Positions 26,572-35,452 of a stretch of DNA of 64,000 bases are shown here, one piece after another. The stretch comes from Saprospiraceae bacterium. Lineage in GTDB: Bacteria; Bacteroidota; Bacteroidia; Chitinophagales; Saprospiraceae. Each line of letters starts with the position of its first letter. Within the stretch, counting starts at the first letter, position 1. The notes beneath the pieces are model-generated. The model was not told where the DNA came from. It made no database searches and worked only from the letters and a program-made list of their open reading frames with translations. Position numbers and translations under genes: made by a program. Where the stretch lies: contig JABDMH010000056.1 in the NCBI GenBank assembly GCA_013001595.1, forward strand, positions 186,001-250,000. The letters run 5' to 3'.

Positions 26572-27582
26572 TTATTTTCGATAGGTCATCATTAAGCCAT
26601 AGCGATTGCCAAGAAGCGAAAATGGACCAAAGTCTGTTTCTGCAAAGAATCCCAAACGCATAAATTTATCCTGACCTTCAAAGAGGCGCTTGATTAGACC
26701 CAGCTGAGCAACAAACTGTTTTGCACCTTCGAATGTCTGTGCATTACTTTTCACACCTAAGGCAAACCAACCACCACCGTTCCCCCCTTCCGAAAGATCA
26801 TTTTTCTCCATACTCAGAAGGAGAGACAAGTCAATACCTGCTGGAGATTGGATGGCATATGCATTACTCTCAAAGTATAGATCCTCATAATTGATATTTT
26901 GCCGAATACCCGCCATAAATCCCCATTCTTGATAACTTAGGTCAGTTTCTTCGTCATCTAAACCACCACTAAGTGAAATGCCCGTATTGCGACGTGAAGC
27001 ACCGATGTACCACGTATTTTCATGCTCATCACCATAACCTCCATTTGTGAGTAATAGACCGACATTAAATCCAAAAGTAGTCTGGTTAATTCCATCAGGG
27101 GGTACCGCTGCCGGGTATAGCGCATCAAGAACCTCTGCATAGTCGGCCTTGAAAAAATCTAAGTGTGGCTGAAATCCGATGACCAGTCGAATGGGTTTGT
27201 AACCGTTGTTTTCAGATAAGGTGCCGCTATAGGCATACCCAAAACCGATTTGGCTGCGATTGAAGGCAGCAATTCGATCGAATTTCAGTGTTGCCCCTAC
27301 AAAAGAATTTCCTTCCCCAACTCGAGTGTCGAAAAACCCCATACCCGTCCGAGGGTTTCCCTCAAATCCAGACCAATCCTGAGACCACTCTACACCAGCA
27401 GTCAATCCATCCCATCTACCCATCCAGGCTGCGTTTAGATCACTGAAAGCTCCATTGATGAACATCTTTTGATCCGAAGGGTAGAAAACGTTTTGTCCAA
27501 TCAGCTCCATTGAAGTCAAGGCAAGTATGCAGAAGAATGCATTTCGCTTTGTAAACACAAAGATGGAATAGAGAGTTGACAT
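26572..27582 (-). CDS. PorP/SprF-like outer-membrane protein
   Basis: A 336-residue predicted outer-membrane barrel of the PorP/SprF family: signal peptide (about 1-29, ending ELIGQ), then QNVFYPSDQKMFINGAFSDLNAAWMGRWDGLTAG, a divergent form of the family opening, and alternating beta-strands to a final YGLMMTYRK. First gene of a three-gene unit (11 bp before the S74 gene). By analogy with SprB/SprF, it is likely the dedicated outer-membrane partner of the type B-sorted protein two genes downstream; this is inference. A -7 box lies at 27615-27622. Confidence 0.75.
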   Translation of the reverse strand: MSTLYSIFVFTKRNAFFCILALTSMELIGQNVFYPSDQKMFINGAFSDLNAAWMGRWDGLTAGVEWSQDWSGFEGNPRTGMGFFDTRVGEGNSFVGATLKFDRIAAFNRSQIGFGYAYSGTLSENNGYKPIRLVIGFQPHLDFFKADYAEVLDALYPAAVPPDGINQTTFGFNVGLLLTNGGYGDEHENTWYIGASRRNTGISLSGGLDDEETDLSYQEWGFMAGIRQNINYEDLYFESNAYAIQSPAGIDLSLLLSMEKNDLSEGGNGGGWFALGVKSNAQTFEGAKQFVAQLGLIKRLFEGQDKFMRLGFFAETDFGPFSLLGNRYGLMMTYRK

Positions 27583-27614
27583 AAGGTTCCGCTCAGGGTG
27601 CTAAGTTAATGGTT

Positions 27615-27622
27615 CAAAACTA
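27615..27622 (-). promoter_or_regulatory. Putative -7 promoter box of the PorP-like/S74/type B unit
   Basis: The minus strand reads TAGTTTTG, matching TAnnTTTG, 32 bp before the PorP-like ATG. No TTG at ideal spacing. Confidence 0.4.
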
Positions 27623-27736
27623 GATAGGATACCTTGTTTGAAAGTCACCCAAAAGGGTGATTTTTGTTATTACCCAGTTAATGGATTCTTTAAACTATGA
27701 AAAGTCACTCTAGCCAATTCAATTTGTAAATAGTCG

Positions 27737-27744
27737 TAACTTTG
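27737..27744 (+). promoter_or_regulatory. Putative -7 promoter box of the PhoX-like gene
   Basis: TAACTTTG matches TAnnTTTG, 68 bp before the start at 27813. No TTG at ideal spacing. Confidence 0.35.
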
Positions 27745-27812
27745 AATGTACCGTGAAAAGTGCTTTCTTCACCAAGAGAGCCAGTTTTAATTTGGCAGCC
27801 CAACTTTAAATA

Positions 27813-29237
27813 ATGAGAAGGAGAACGTTTATACATAATTCTGGCCGGATCGGTCTAGGCTTTCTTGGATTGCAGACTTTTGTCAGTGCCTGTAAGTCGG
27901 GAAATCCTGATCCTACTGCCCAACTTTCAGAGGATCCTTCACTTTTACATCCTGGATATGGAAAGCTCCTGGAGGATCCAGTTGGGGTTTTGAAGCTTCC
28001 GAAGGGATTCTCTTACAAAATCATTTCCCAGAAGGGGCAACCCATGAGTGATGGATTTTTGGTGCCAGGTGCTGCTGATGGTATGGCTACCTTTGCCGGT
28101 CCACAAGGCAAGGTATTGATCATTCGTAACCATGAAGTATCTCCTGGAGATCTTGCTGGTGGACCATTTGGGTCAGATCTATCTCTATTGTCCCAGGTCA
28201 GTTCTAATCAACTCTACGACTATGGTAGGGGTACCAAACCTTGCTTGGGAGGTACAACTACTGTCTTATATAATCCTGTCACAGGTGCAGTAGAGCAAGA
28301 ATATTTGAGCCTTGCTGGCACCATTCGTAATTGTGCTGGGGGGCCTACACCATGGCAGAGCTGGATAACCTGTGAAGAGAATACAAGCAAGGCAGACGAA
28401 GAGCTAGAGAAAGATCATGGATATAATTTTGAGGTGCCGGCTCAAGCTAGTCCAAAGCTCTTTGACCCGCAACCCATTAAAGGAATGGGAAGATTTAATC
28501 ATGAAGCCATCTGTGTTGACCCCCGCACGAGCATCGTCTACCAGACTGAAGATCGTGGTGATGGATTGATTTATCGTTACTTGCCAAATCAGAAAGGGCA
28601 AATGCAAGCAGGAGGTAAACTACAGATACTAGCGATAAAAGGAAAGCCAAGTTTCGATACACGAAATTGGGCAGATTTAGAATCAGAGAAAATGGTTGTC
28701 AACCGACAATATGCAGTCGAATGGCTAGACATCGATGGTGTGGATGCACCAGATGATGATCTTAGATTGCGTGGATATGAAAAGGGTGCTGCCCGATTTG
28801 CACGTGGTGAAGGCATGTGGTTTGGTGAAGGAGAGGCTTATTTTGCCTGTACCAATGGAGGTGATCTAGAGCACGGACAGATATTCCGCTATATTCCTTC
28901 TCCTTATGAGGGACAGTCTGGCGAAAGTGATGTGCCTGGGACTGTAGAGATTTTCGTCGAACCCAATAATACGGATTTGGTTGAGAGTGCAGACAACCTG
29001 ACTATAGCACCCCACGGGGATTTGGTGATCTGTGAAGACAAGAAAACACCCAGAATAGTTGGTATTACGCCTGAAGGTGAAATTTATCACATCGCTCGAA
29101 ATGTCGGATACAAATCTGAATTTGCGGGAGCTACGTTCTCCCCAGACGGGAAAACCCTTTTCGTCAATATTCAGGGACCAGGGTTGACCCTAGCTATAGA
29201 AGGGCCTTGGGATAAACGGGAGCGTCTTCTCGGATAG
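27813..29237 (+). CDS. PhoX-like (DUF839) secreted phosphatase
   Basis: A 474-residue protein of the PhoX/DUF839 family, calcium/iron-dependent phosphatases with a beta-propeller fold. The N-terminus is twin-arginine-like (MRRRTFIHNSGRIGLGFLGLQTFVSAC), and the Cys at 27 could also be lipidated. Family motifs include IIRNHEVSPGD, GGTTTVLYNP, NCAGGPTPWQSWITCEENT, GRFNHEAICVDPRTSIVYQTEDRGDGLIYRY, and DNLTIAPHGDLVICEDK near the end. It may supply phosphate from organic esters, but I see no Pho-box. A sulfatase gene follows after 33 bp on the same strand and is probably cotranscribed. Confidence 0.86.
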   Translation: MRRRTFIHNSGRIGLGFLGLQTFVSACKSGNPDPTAQLSEDPSLLHPGYGKLLEDPVGVLKLPKGFSYKIISQKGQPMSDGFLVPGAADGMATFAGPQGKVLIIRNHEVSPGDLAGGPFGSDLSLLSQVSSNQLYDYGRGTKPCLGGTTTVLYNPVTGAVEQEYLSLAGTIRNCAGGPTPWQSWITCEENTSKADEELEKDHGYNFEVPAQASPKLFDPQPIKGMGRFNHEAICVDPRTSIVYQTEDRGDGLIYRYLPNQKGQMQAGGKLQILAIKGKPSFDTRNWADLESEKMVVNRQYAVEWLDIDGVDAPDDDLRLRGYEKGAARFARGEGMWFGEGEAYFACTNGGDLEHGQIFRYIPSPYEGQSGESDVPGTVEIFVEPNNTDLVESADNLTIAPHGDLVICEDKKTPRIVGITPEGEIYHIARNVGYKSEFAGATFSPDGKTLFVNIQGPGLTLAIEGPWDKRERLLG

Positions 29238-29270
29238 TATGTATTGATGCCAACCTGATATTGTTTTTCT

Positions 29271-30776
29271 ATGCAGTACTGCCATAATGTACTTAGGTCT
29301 TTGAGCATAAAAAAGTCCAAATGGTTGCTGGGGTTCCTAGCCATTTGGATGGGTGGAATAATGGCCGCTCAGGAGCATATCAATTTAAGAGAAAGGCCAA
29401 ATGTTATCCTCGTCATGTGCGATGACCTAGGTTGGGGTGATGTAGGATTTAATGGTAGTTCCACCATCAAGACCCCGAACTTGGATGAAATGGCAGGTGC
29501 TGGCATCATCTTCAGTCGTTTCTACAGTGCTGCTCCCGTGTGCTCCCCCACCAGGGCCAGTTGTTTGACGGGCAGAAATCCATTTCGCATGGGCATTTAT
29601 TCAGCCAATGTCGGTCATATGCGAAGTGAAGAAATCACTTTGGCGGAAGTGCTAAGCAAGGCCGGTTACTCTACTGGCCACTTCGGGAAATGGCACCTCG
29701 GTACATTGACCACGGCTCTAAATGATGCGAATAGAGGCATGCCGGGAGACTCAAGCCATTTGTCTAGACCTACGGATCATGGCTACCACGAATACTTCTG
29801 TACTGAATCGAAAGTTCCGACCTGGGATCCCATGTTGAAACCAACCAGTTTTCAAGAAGAGTCCGGATCTTCTCTGCGTTACGGTTGGCCTGCACTCCTA
29901 GATGGTGAGAAAAGTGAAAACTACGGAACCTTCTACTGGTCAGGTCCTGATCAGATGGAACTGAATAATCTTAGGGGCGATAATTCAGAGGTCATCATGG
30001 ATAGAGCCATCCCTTTTATTGAGCGATCTGTCAAAAGGGACCAACCCTTCTTTACCACCATCTGGTTGCATACTCCCCATTTGCCCGTCGTTACTCACAA
30101 GGCATATAGAGATTTGTACCCAAAGCATGATCTCTCAGAACAACTATACTATGGATGCATTTCTGCAATGGATGAGCAGATTGGTAGACTGTGGTCAACG
30201 TTGCAAAAGTTGAATGTTTCTGAGCACACTATGCTCTGGTTCTGTAGCGATAATGGTCCCGAGCGGCAGACTCCAGGTTCAGCAGGATCACTGAGGGCTC
30301 GAAAACGTAGCCTATATGAAGGCGGAGTAAGAGTTCCGGCCTTCTGTCTCTGGCCTGATAACTGGTCATCTGGCACTGCGGATGTACCCGCCGTGACTAG
30401 TGATTATCTGCCAACAATCTTAGATATTCTGCAGATTGAATACCCAGAAACTGATCGACCGCTTGATGGCATTACTTTACGAAAGCTGCTAGATGGTAAA
30501 ACAAAGCAGCGTCGCAGTCCAATTGGATTTCAAAGTACTGGCGGAAAAAGATCCTGGGTAGAAGATCGCTATAAGCTCATTAGTCCCGAGGGAGAAAACT
30601 TTGAATTGTACGATCTAATAAGTGACCGTACAGAATCCAATAATATTGCAGCTAAACATCCTGCCAAGGTCGATTCGATGAAGCATGCCCTTTTGAAATG
30701 GATCGAGGATTGCACACGAAGTGATCAGGGAGGAGATTACGAAGGCGAAGTTGTTACACCAAACTTGAGGCACTGA
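29271..30776 (+). CDS. Cys-type S1 family sulfatase
   Basis: A 501-residue type I sulfatase that hydrolyses a sulfate ester. Signal-like hydrophobic segment at about 18-35. Active-site metal pair in VMCDDLGWGD; the modification motif C91-S-P-T-R with ASCLTG follows, in which the Cys must become formylglycine. GKWHLG, TIWLHTPHLPV and FCSDNGPE are further S1 landmarks. No maturase (anSME or FGE) is in the window; GldJ shares the FGE fold but is structural. Substrate cannot be told; the carbohydrate genes 15-30 kb away suggest a sulfated glycan. Confidence 0.92.
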   Translation: MQYCHNVLRSLSIKKSKWLLGFLAIWMGGIMAAQEHINLRERPNVILVMCDDLGWGDVGFNGSSTIKTPNLDEMAGAGIIFSRFYSAAPVCSPTRASCLTGRNPFRMGIYSANVGHMRSEEITLAEVLSKAGYSTGHFGKWHLGTLTTALNDANRGMPGDSSHLSRPTDHGYHEYFCTESKVPTWDPMLKPTSFQEESGSSLRYGWPALLDGEKSENYGTFYWSGPDQMELNNLRGDNSEVIMDRAIPFIERSVKRDQPFFTTIWLHTPHLPVVTHKAYRDLYPKHDLSEQLYYGCISAMDEQIGRLWSTLQKLNVSEHTMLWFCSDNGPERQTPGSAGSLRARKRSLYEGGVRVPAFCLWPDNWSSGTADVPAVTSDYLPTILDILQIEYPETDRPLDGITLRKLLDGKTKQRRSPIGFQSTGGKRSWVEDRYKLISPEGENFELYDLISDRTESNNIAAKHPAKVDSMKHALLKWIEDCTRSDQGGDYEGEVVTPNLRH

Positions 30777-30833
30777 CTATTCTGAGGGCACTTCCCCATT
30801 CGGTTGAATATACGATAGCTGGTCCCTACTGAT

Positions 30834-31685
30834 TTAACCAAGTTCTGGGCCGGCGGATGCAATTATTGCATGGTCAGACATTTTTTGCATCGAACCTTTA
30901 CACATGCGCACGAATGAACGCTGACGGACAAATCCAACATCTTGGAGAAATTGTTTGACCTGATGTCGATCGGAATGTATATCTATAACCAAGGGCACTC
31001 TTTGGGTAGCATTACATGCATGTGCTACCAGGGATCGAGCTACCGCAACATCTTGTGACACTACTGGTCCAATCTGGTCGAAATTTCTGCCCGGCCTACC
31101 AAAACAATAGCCAATAACTTCTTCGTGATTCTTTACTACCCAACATCTCTTGGGGTAGATCGTGAATAACCGTTCCAGGATGACAGATCGATCGGCACCA
31201 AACCAAGTAAGATCTTTTTCTAGCACAAGGGGCATCATGTCTTTGGAGAGGGCGGTAACTTGTTCACTGGCTATTAGTACTCGCACATTCTTCTGCTCTA
31301 GATCGAGGGTTAGTCTTTCATAGGAAGAGAATGGCATAAAATCTAGGGTTTTATAGACTTGGGATCCTTGGGAGGTTGCATCCAAATAATAGGCAATAGA
31401 TGCATTGCTGATAAAGACTTGGTTTAGTAATCGGGTGGCCAACTTTTTTCGACGGTGCGCTGGATGCACAAGAACCATCGCGATCCAACCGAGTTTCGGT
31501 CCATGACTAATGCACATCAAAGTGGCCACAACACGACTGTTCCTTTCTACCACCCAATGATTTCCATTGGGCAGATCAAATAGAAATCGCCAATCGCCAT
31601 ATTTTTGATTCCAACCTGACATCTCACTCAGTTGGAGACCATTGACCAGGTCTTTTTCAACCATTGCTCGTACCACATATTTCAT
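30834..31685 (-). CDS. Tandem-domain GNAT acetyltransferase
   Basis: About 283 residues from the ATG at 31685. The first GNAT domain contains the acetyl-CoA loop (GWIAMVLVHPAHRRKKLATRLLNQV, about residues 72-96). The second, C-terminal domain (WVVKNHEEVIGYCFGRPGRNFDQIGPVVSQDVAVARSLV) matches the GNAT-like domain that often follows in this family. Substrate unknown. Last gene of the operon starting with the Nramp-like transporter; the gap to the DHDPS-family gene is 42 bp, so the acceptor might be a product of that pathway. Confidence 0.78.
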   Translation of the reverse strand: MKYVVRAMVEKDLVNGLQLSEMSGWNQKYGDWRFLFDLPNGNHWVVERNSRVVATLMCISHGPKLGWIAMVLVHPAHRRKKLATRLLNQVFISNASIAYYLDATSQGSQVYKTLDFMPFSSYERLTLDLEQKNVRVLIASEQVTALSKDMMPLVLEKDLTWFGADRSVILERLFTIYPKRCWVVKNHEEVIGYCFGRPGRNFDQIGPVVSQDVAVARSLVAHACNATQRVPLVIDIHSDRHQVKQFLQDVGFVRQRSFVRMCKGSMQKMSDHAIIASAGPELG

Positions 31686-31727
31686 TGCTGACAAGCACAT
31701 GAAGATGAATAATAGTCTTTGAAGGAC

Positions 31728-32786
31728 TTACAAGGAATTTATTTTCAAGAAGTCCTTTACAAATGCATCGTCATTTAGCTCAGGGTAATCCCGATAGACA
31801 CGATCAATTTCCTCAGATTGTCCTGCCGACAATTTTTCGTGTTCACTGAGGCACCAAACCCCTCTCATTAGACCTTGCCGATAAAGTACTTCGTGGATGC
31901 CAGCGATGCAACCTCTAAAATTGTTTTTTGCATCAAAAAACGCGGCATTGCTATCAGTGATTTTTGCAGCTCTGCTCAGTATAGACGACGGAAGATCACT
32001 CCCGAGCTTTTTCAGGGCTTTTACTTCCTCCAGCAGTTCAACAGCTTTCTTAGTCCATACAGCCCAATGCCCAAGGAGACCACCCACGATGTCTTTTTTT
32101 ATAATCCCTTGGGCAGTATTGATGTGGAAGGTGGTGAGCAGATCTACGAGTATTGTGTCGTCGTTGCCAGTATACAGTGCAATTTCCTTGTTGCGAGAAG
32201 AATTGCAAACGGCATGGATCACATCTAAAGTTTGATAGCGATTGAAAGGTGCCATTTTAATGCCAAAGACTTGTTCAATTTCGCAAAAAGCTGCCCAATA
32301 TTCTTCAGACAATACCTTGCCACCTACTGCGGGTTGTAAATAGAACCCAAAAAGTGGCATCACCTCGCCAATGGCTTTCGCACGCTCAATAAGGTCATTT
32401 TCAGATAGTGCACTAAGCCCATTTGTGCTGACCAGCGCCAAATCATAACCCAGTTTTTTGGCTAACTCAGCTTCTTGAACGGCTTTTGCTGTTAGCCCAC
32501 TGACCCCTGCCACTTTGATCAAATCCTGCATTCGTCCAGCTGTCTCAACCTCTTCCATAGCAAGGGTCAAGACCGGTTCAAAAAGTCCAATGCTTGGTTC
32601 ACGAATTTCAAATTGAGTGGTATGTACACCCACGGCTATACCACCCACACCAGCAGCAAGATAGTACTTGGTGAGCAGACGCTGACCTTGTTCATCTAAG
32701 CTGCGATCTGCATGCAAGGCTAGGGGGTGAGCCGGAATGACTGTGCCATCATGAAGCAGGGTATAAATTTGATTAGATAAAGGCAT
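31728..32786 (-). CDS. Dihydrodipicolinate synthase/N-acetylneuraminate lyase family protein
   Basis: With the start at 32786 (MPLSNQIYTLLHDG), two bases after the upstream stop, it has 352 residues. The class I aldolase landmarks are present: the catalytic Tyr in GFYLQPAVGG (about 167), the Schiff-base Lys in FGIKMAPF (about 197), and the glycine-rich opening AAGVGGIAVGVHTTQFEI, where DHDPS has the GTTGE-type segment. It is longer than housekeeping DapA (about 290), so lysine biosynthesis is unlikely. It probably cleaves or forms a 2-oxo acid adduct in a catabolic operon; substrate unknown. Confidence 0.82.
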   Translation of the reverse strand: MPLSNQIYTLLHDGTVIPAHPLALHADRSLDEQGQRLLTKYYLAAGVGGIAVGVHTTQFEIREPSIGLFEPVLTLAMEEVETAGRMQDLIKVAGVSGLTAKAVQEAELAKKLGYDLALVSTNGLSALSENDLIERAKAIGEVMPLFGFYLQPAVGGKVLSEEYWAAFCEIEQVFGIKMAPFNRYQTLDVIHAVCNSSRNKEIALYTGNDDTILVDLLTTFHINTAQGIIKKDIVGGLLGHWAVWTKKAVELLEEVKALKKLGSDLPSSILSRAAKITDSNAAFFDAKNNFRGCIAGIHEVLYRQGLMRGVWCLSEHEKLSAGQSEEIDRVYRDYPELNDDAFVKDFLKINSL

Positions 32787-32788
32787 GT

Positions 32789-33802
32789 CTAAAAGTTTCC
32801 TTTTCTCTCTTGGAAATGTGTGGGTTTGCCCAGTTGCTTGCCACCGCTGTTTATCCAGTCGACCGTCCAATCGATCATCTGGTCAATAGACACCAGCGGT
32901 TTCCCAAATAGCTCATACGCGTGACTTGCATCACTTAGCAATGCCGTCTCTTTAGGTTGTCCCTCAAAGTTAGGTGTTGTGCCAAATTTTTCTGCAAAAG
33001 TGCGGGCTAGTTTTTCTACTGACAATACTTGCGGTCCAGTAACATTTAATGGCTTGGCCGGTACTTGACAATGTAGTAGTGATCTGATGGCATACTCATT
33101 GGCATCTCCCTGCCAAATGACGTTGGCAAAGCCCATATCTAAGGACAAAGGGTTGCCATGTTTGACTGATAGAGCAATGTCATTTAGTACTCCATAATGT
33201 AAGTCCAGCGCATAGTTCAGACGGTAGATCAGGGTAGGGGTATTATTTTTTTTAGCAAAGTATTCGAAAATACGCTCTCTTCCCAGACAAGATTGGGCAT
33301 ACTCACCGAGGGGAGATAGGTTCGTTTTTTCTGTGGCACCTTGACCTTTCACAGAAACAAAGGGATATACATTACCTGTGGAAAAAGCCACGATATTTGA
33401 ATTTCTGTACCGGTCAGCCACCATGCCAGGAAGGAAGGTATTCATAGCCCAGGTGTAAGACTCTGCACCATCAGTGCCAAATTTCTGTCCCGCCATATAG
33501 ATGATGTTCTCTACATCTGGAAGCCGCTGCAAAAAGGTGTCATCAAGGAGATCTCCGGCGAAAGTGCGGATTCCGTAAGTCTCCATTTCGGACCTTAAAT
33601 CAGCATTGGAAAATCTCGATGCACCCATCACTTGTATATCAGATCCAGCAGCTTCAGCAGCATTTCTTGCTAATTTTCCTAAGCTAGGACCCATCTTACC
33701 TCCTAAACCCAAGATCAAGATATTACCCTGAACTTTTTTAAAGTCATTGATCAGTCGTTCGCTAGGTGTACAAAGCTTTTCTTCAAGATTTTCTGGTGTC
33801 AT
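32789..33802 (-). CDS. NAD-dependent epimerase/dehydratase-like protein
   Basis: A 337-residue extended short-chain dehydrogenase homologue. The nucleotide-binding glycine loop is ILGLGGKMGPSLGKLA (about 30-45), with further Rossmann features in DLLDDTFLQRLPDVENIIYMAG. The STGNVYPF segment provides the Ser/Thr. The position that should read YxxxK reads YAQSC (in GEYAQSCLGRERIFEYF), so the catalytic Lys is replaced by Cys. Activity may therefore be unusual. The gene is tightly coupled to the DHDPS-family gene (2 bp) and follows the transporter by 54 bp. Confidence 0.8.
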   Translation of the reverse strand: MTPENLEEKLCTPSERLINDFKKVQGNILILGLGGKMGPSLGKLARNAAEAAGSDIQVMGASRFSNADLRSEMETYGIRTFAGDLLDDTFLQRLPDVENIIYMAGQKFGTDGAESYTWAMNTFLPGMVADRYRNSNIVAFSTGNVYPFVSVKGQGATEKTNLSPLGEYAQSCLGRERIFEYFAKKNNTPTLIYRLNYALDLHYGVLNDIALSVKHGNPLSLDMGFANVIWQGDANEYAIRSLLHCQVPAKPLNVTGPQVLSVEKLARTFAEKFGTTPNFEGQPKETALLSDASHAYELFGKPLVSIDQMIDWTVDWINSGGKQLGKPTHFQERKGNF

Positions 33803-33856
33803 AGTGTCTGAACATGTGATTTATCCACCGATGTACATCGACGGCTTTATTTATGT

Positions 33857-35044
33857 CTACAGGAGAAGTTTATTTACATTATAAACGGCTAGAGAAAGCA
33901 GCACGAGTAGACCGAGTATAGGTATTGGGTTGCTTCTTACGTATTCATTTACAGTTTTCTCCCGACCGAATTTATCCAGTAGTAGCAAGAAAGTAGCCGC
34001 AGCTGGGGCGATCACAATGGTAATGGCTTGCGCAAATACAATTAACTCTAGTGGGAGTCTACCAAATAGTATGGCGATGGTGCTACCCATGACAATGACC
34101 AAGATGATCATGGACCGAACCGGCCATGAGCGCAAGCGTCTACCCATTCCAAATGCATCAGCCAAGATCGTACCGCCTATCGTGGCGTTGCCAATAAGGG
34201 ATGAAAAGGACGCAGCAAAAAATCCGATCATAAAAACTATAGTCGTTGATTTTCCCAGTAGAGGTTCCAGGGCGAGCCCAAGATCTGAAGCAGATTTCAC
34301 ATCGATTTCGTTGCCATGTAGGACCGATGCTGCACACATCATGACCATGGCACTCAAGAGTCCAAGGATGATGATTCCATTTCGACTCTCGATGGAAGCA
34401 CGTCTTTCGTCATTAACAGTCCAGCCCTTTTCTTGTACTAAATAGGCTTGATAGAAGGCACCAACAATGGAAAAACTAGAGGCGACCAAGGCAATCGTTA
34501 GCAATTCAGATCCAGAAGGAATCGATGGTATAAATCCAGAGAATAAAGCTTTTAGTGATGGGCCACTGAGTAACAAGGTCAGAAAAAAGGAAACCAACAT
34601 TATAATGACCAACCCAATCATGATCTTCTCGAGAATCCTGTAAAAAGATTTGAAAAAAAGCAACGAGATGGCTCCCAGAGAAAAAAAGATAATCCATGGT
34701 GTAGCACTCATGGCAAATAATTCAGCAAAAGCAATACCAGCCCCAATGGAATTGCCTGCTTGGAAAGAAGAGGTGATTAAAAAAATACCAATCCCGATGA
34801 TCACCGCCCAGATTTGTCCATATCGCCTGCGAATCATTTCCATCAAAGAAGCTTGCTCCCGGAGACCGATGCGTGCAGAAAGTCTGGTGAAGGAAATCAT
34901 TAAGAAGATCGAGATGACTATGACCCAAATGAGTGCGTATCCAAAATTCGAACCTAATTTGGTATTCACAGTTAGACTGCCGGGTCCAAAAACCAAAGCT
35001 GCTGTAATAATTCCCGGACCAATAGATTCCAATAACTTTTTCAA
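33857..35044 (-). CDS. Nramp-like transporter lacking canonical metal-binding residues
   Basis: A 395-residue integral membrane protein of about 11 helices in the Nramp superfamily. Helix 1 aligns with the Nramp opening (SIGPGIITAALVFGPGSLTVNTKLGSNFGYALIWV), but the metal-binding DPGN is GPGS. The helix 6 segment that carries MPH in Mn/Fe transporters reads GAFYQAYLVQEKG. Both changes remove the known divalent transition-metal ligands. Transport of another cation or an organic substrate is inferred. It heads an operon with an epimerase-like protein, an aldolase-family lyase and an acetyltransferase, which points to uptake of a catabolic substrate rather than metal homeostasis. Confidence 0.8.
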   Translation of the reverse strand: MKKLLESIGPGIITAALVFGPGSLTVNTKLGSNFGYALIWVIVISIFLMISFTRLSARIGLREQASLMEMIRRRYGQIWAVIIGIGIFLITSSFQAGNSIGAGIAFAELFAMSATPWIIFFSLGAISLLFFKSFYRILEKIMIGLVIIMLVSFFLTLLLSGPSLKALFSGFIPSIPSGSELLTIALVASSFSIVGAFYQAYLVQEKGWTVNDERRASIESRNGIIILGLLSAMVMMCAASVLHGNEIDVKSASDLGLALEPLLGKSTTIVFMIGFFAASFSSLIGNATIGGTILADAFGMGRRLRSWPVRSMIILVIVMGSTIAILFGRLPLELIVFAQAITIVIAPAAATFLLLLDKFGREKTVNEYVRSNPIPILGLLVLLSLAVYNVNKLLL

Positions 35045-35452
35045 ATGTGCCTAGTTTTCACAGGTCGCTCCAAGATAATAAATACATAAGGTCATCGAAG
35101 AGATCGTATCAATTCACTGTACGATTCCTCTTAATATAGTTGATTATCTGATCTGCCACCATCATTATATCACCGCAGCCAGGCTTTTAGGGAGGCATCT
35201 CGAGCAAAATAGTGGATGATAACTTCACAGAGAATATTTGAAGGCCTTCTAGTACTCTGTCCACTGGAATATGTTGAAAATATTGAGGTCATTTTTGTGA
35301 AGGACAAGGCCCGCCCGGCTAAGCCATTCAGACGGGTGTCAAAACGGAATCATGGCCATAGCCCTGTTGCCCCGATGGGATATCGTTGTGCAGCAAAGGC
35401 TTTCGCAAAAAGGGGCTATAGATTAACGGCATTTTTCCAAAGGACAGAAGTA
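35045..35452. other. 408-bp intergenic region, no gene seen
   Basis: I see no supported gene. Frames here lack start context or family resemblance. A short palindrome GTACTAGTAC is at about 35451-35460, overlapping the end of the peptidase gene. The upstream region of the Nramp-like operon lies here, but no TAnnTTTG box is evident close to the start. Confidence 0.35.

Noticed and set aside
31728-32786. Housekeeping DapA for lysine synthesis
   Set aside because: It is about 60 residues longer than DapA and sits in a transporter-epimerase-GNAT operon.
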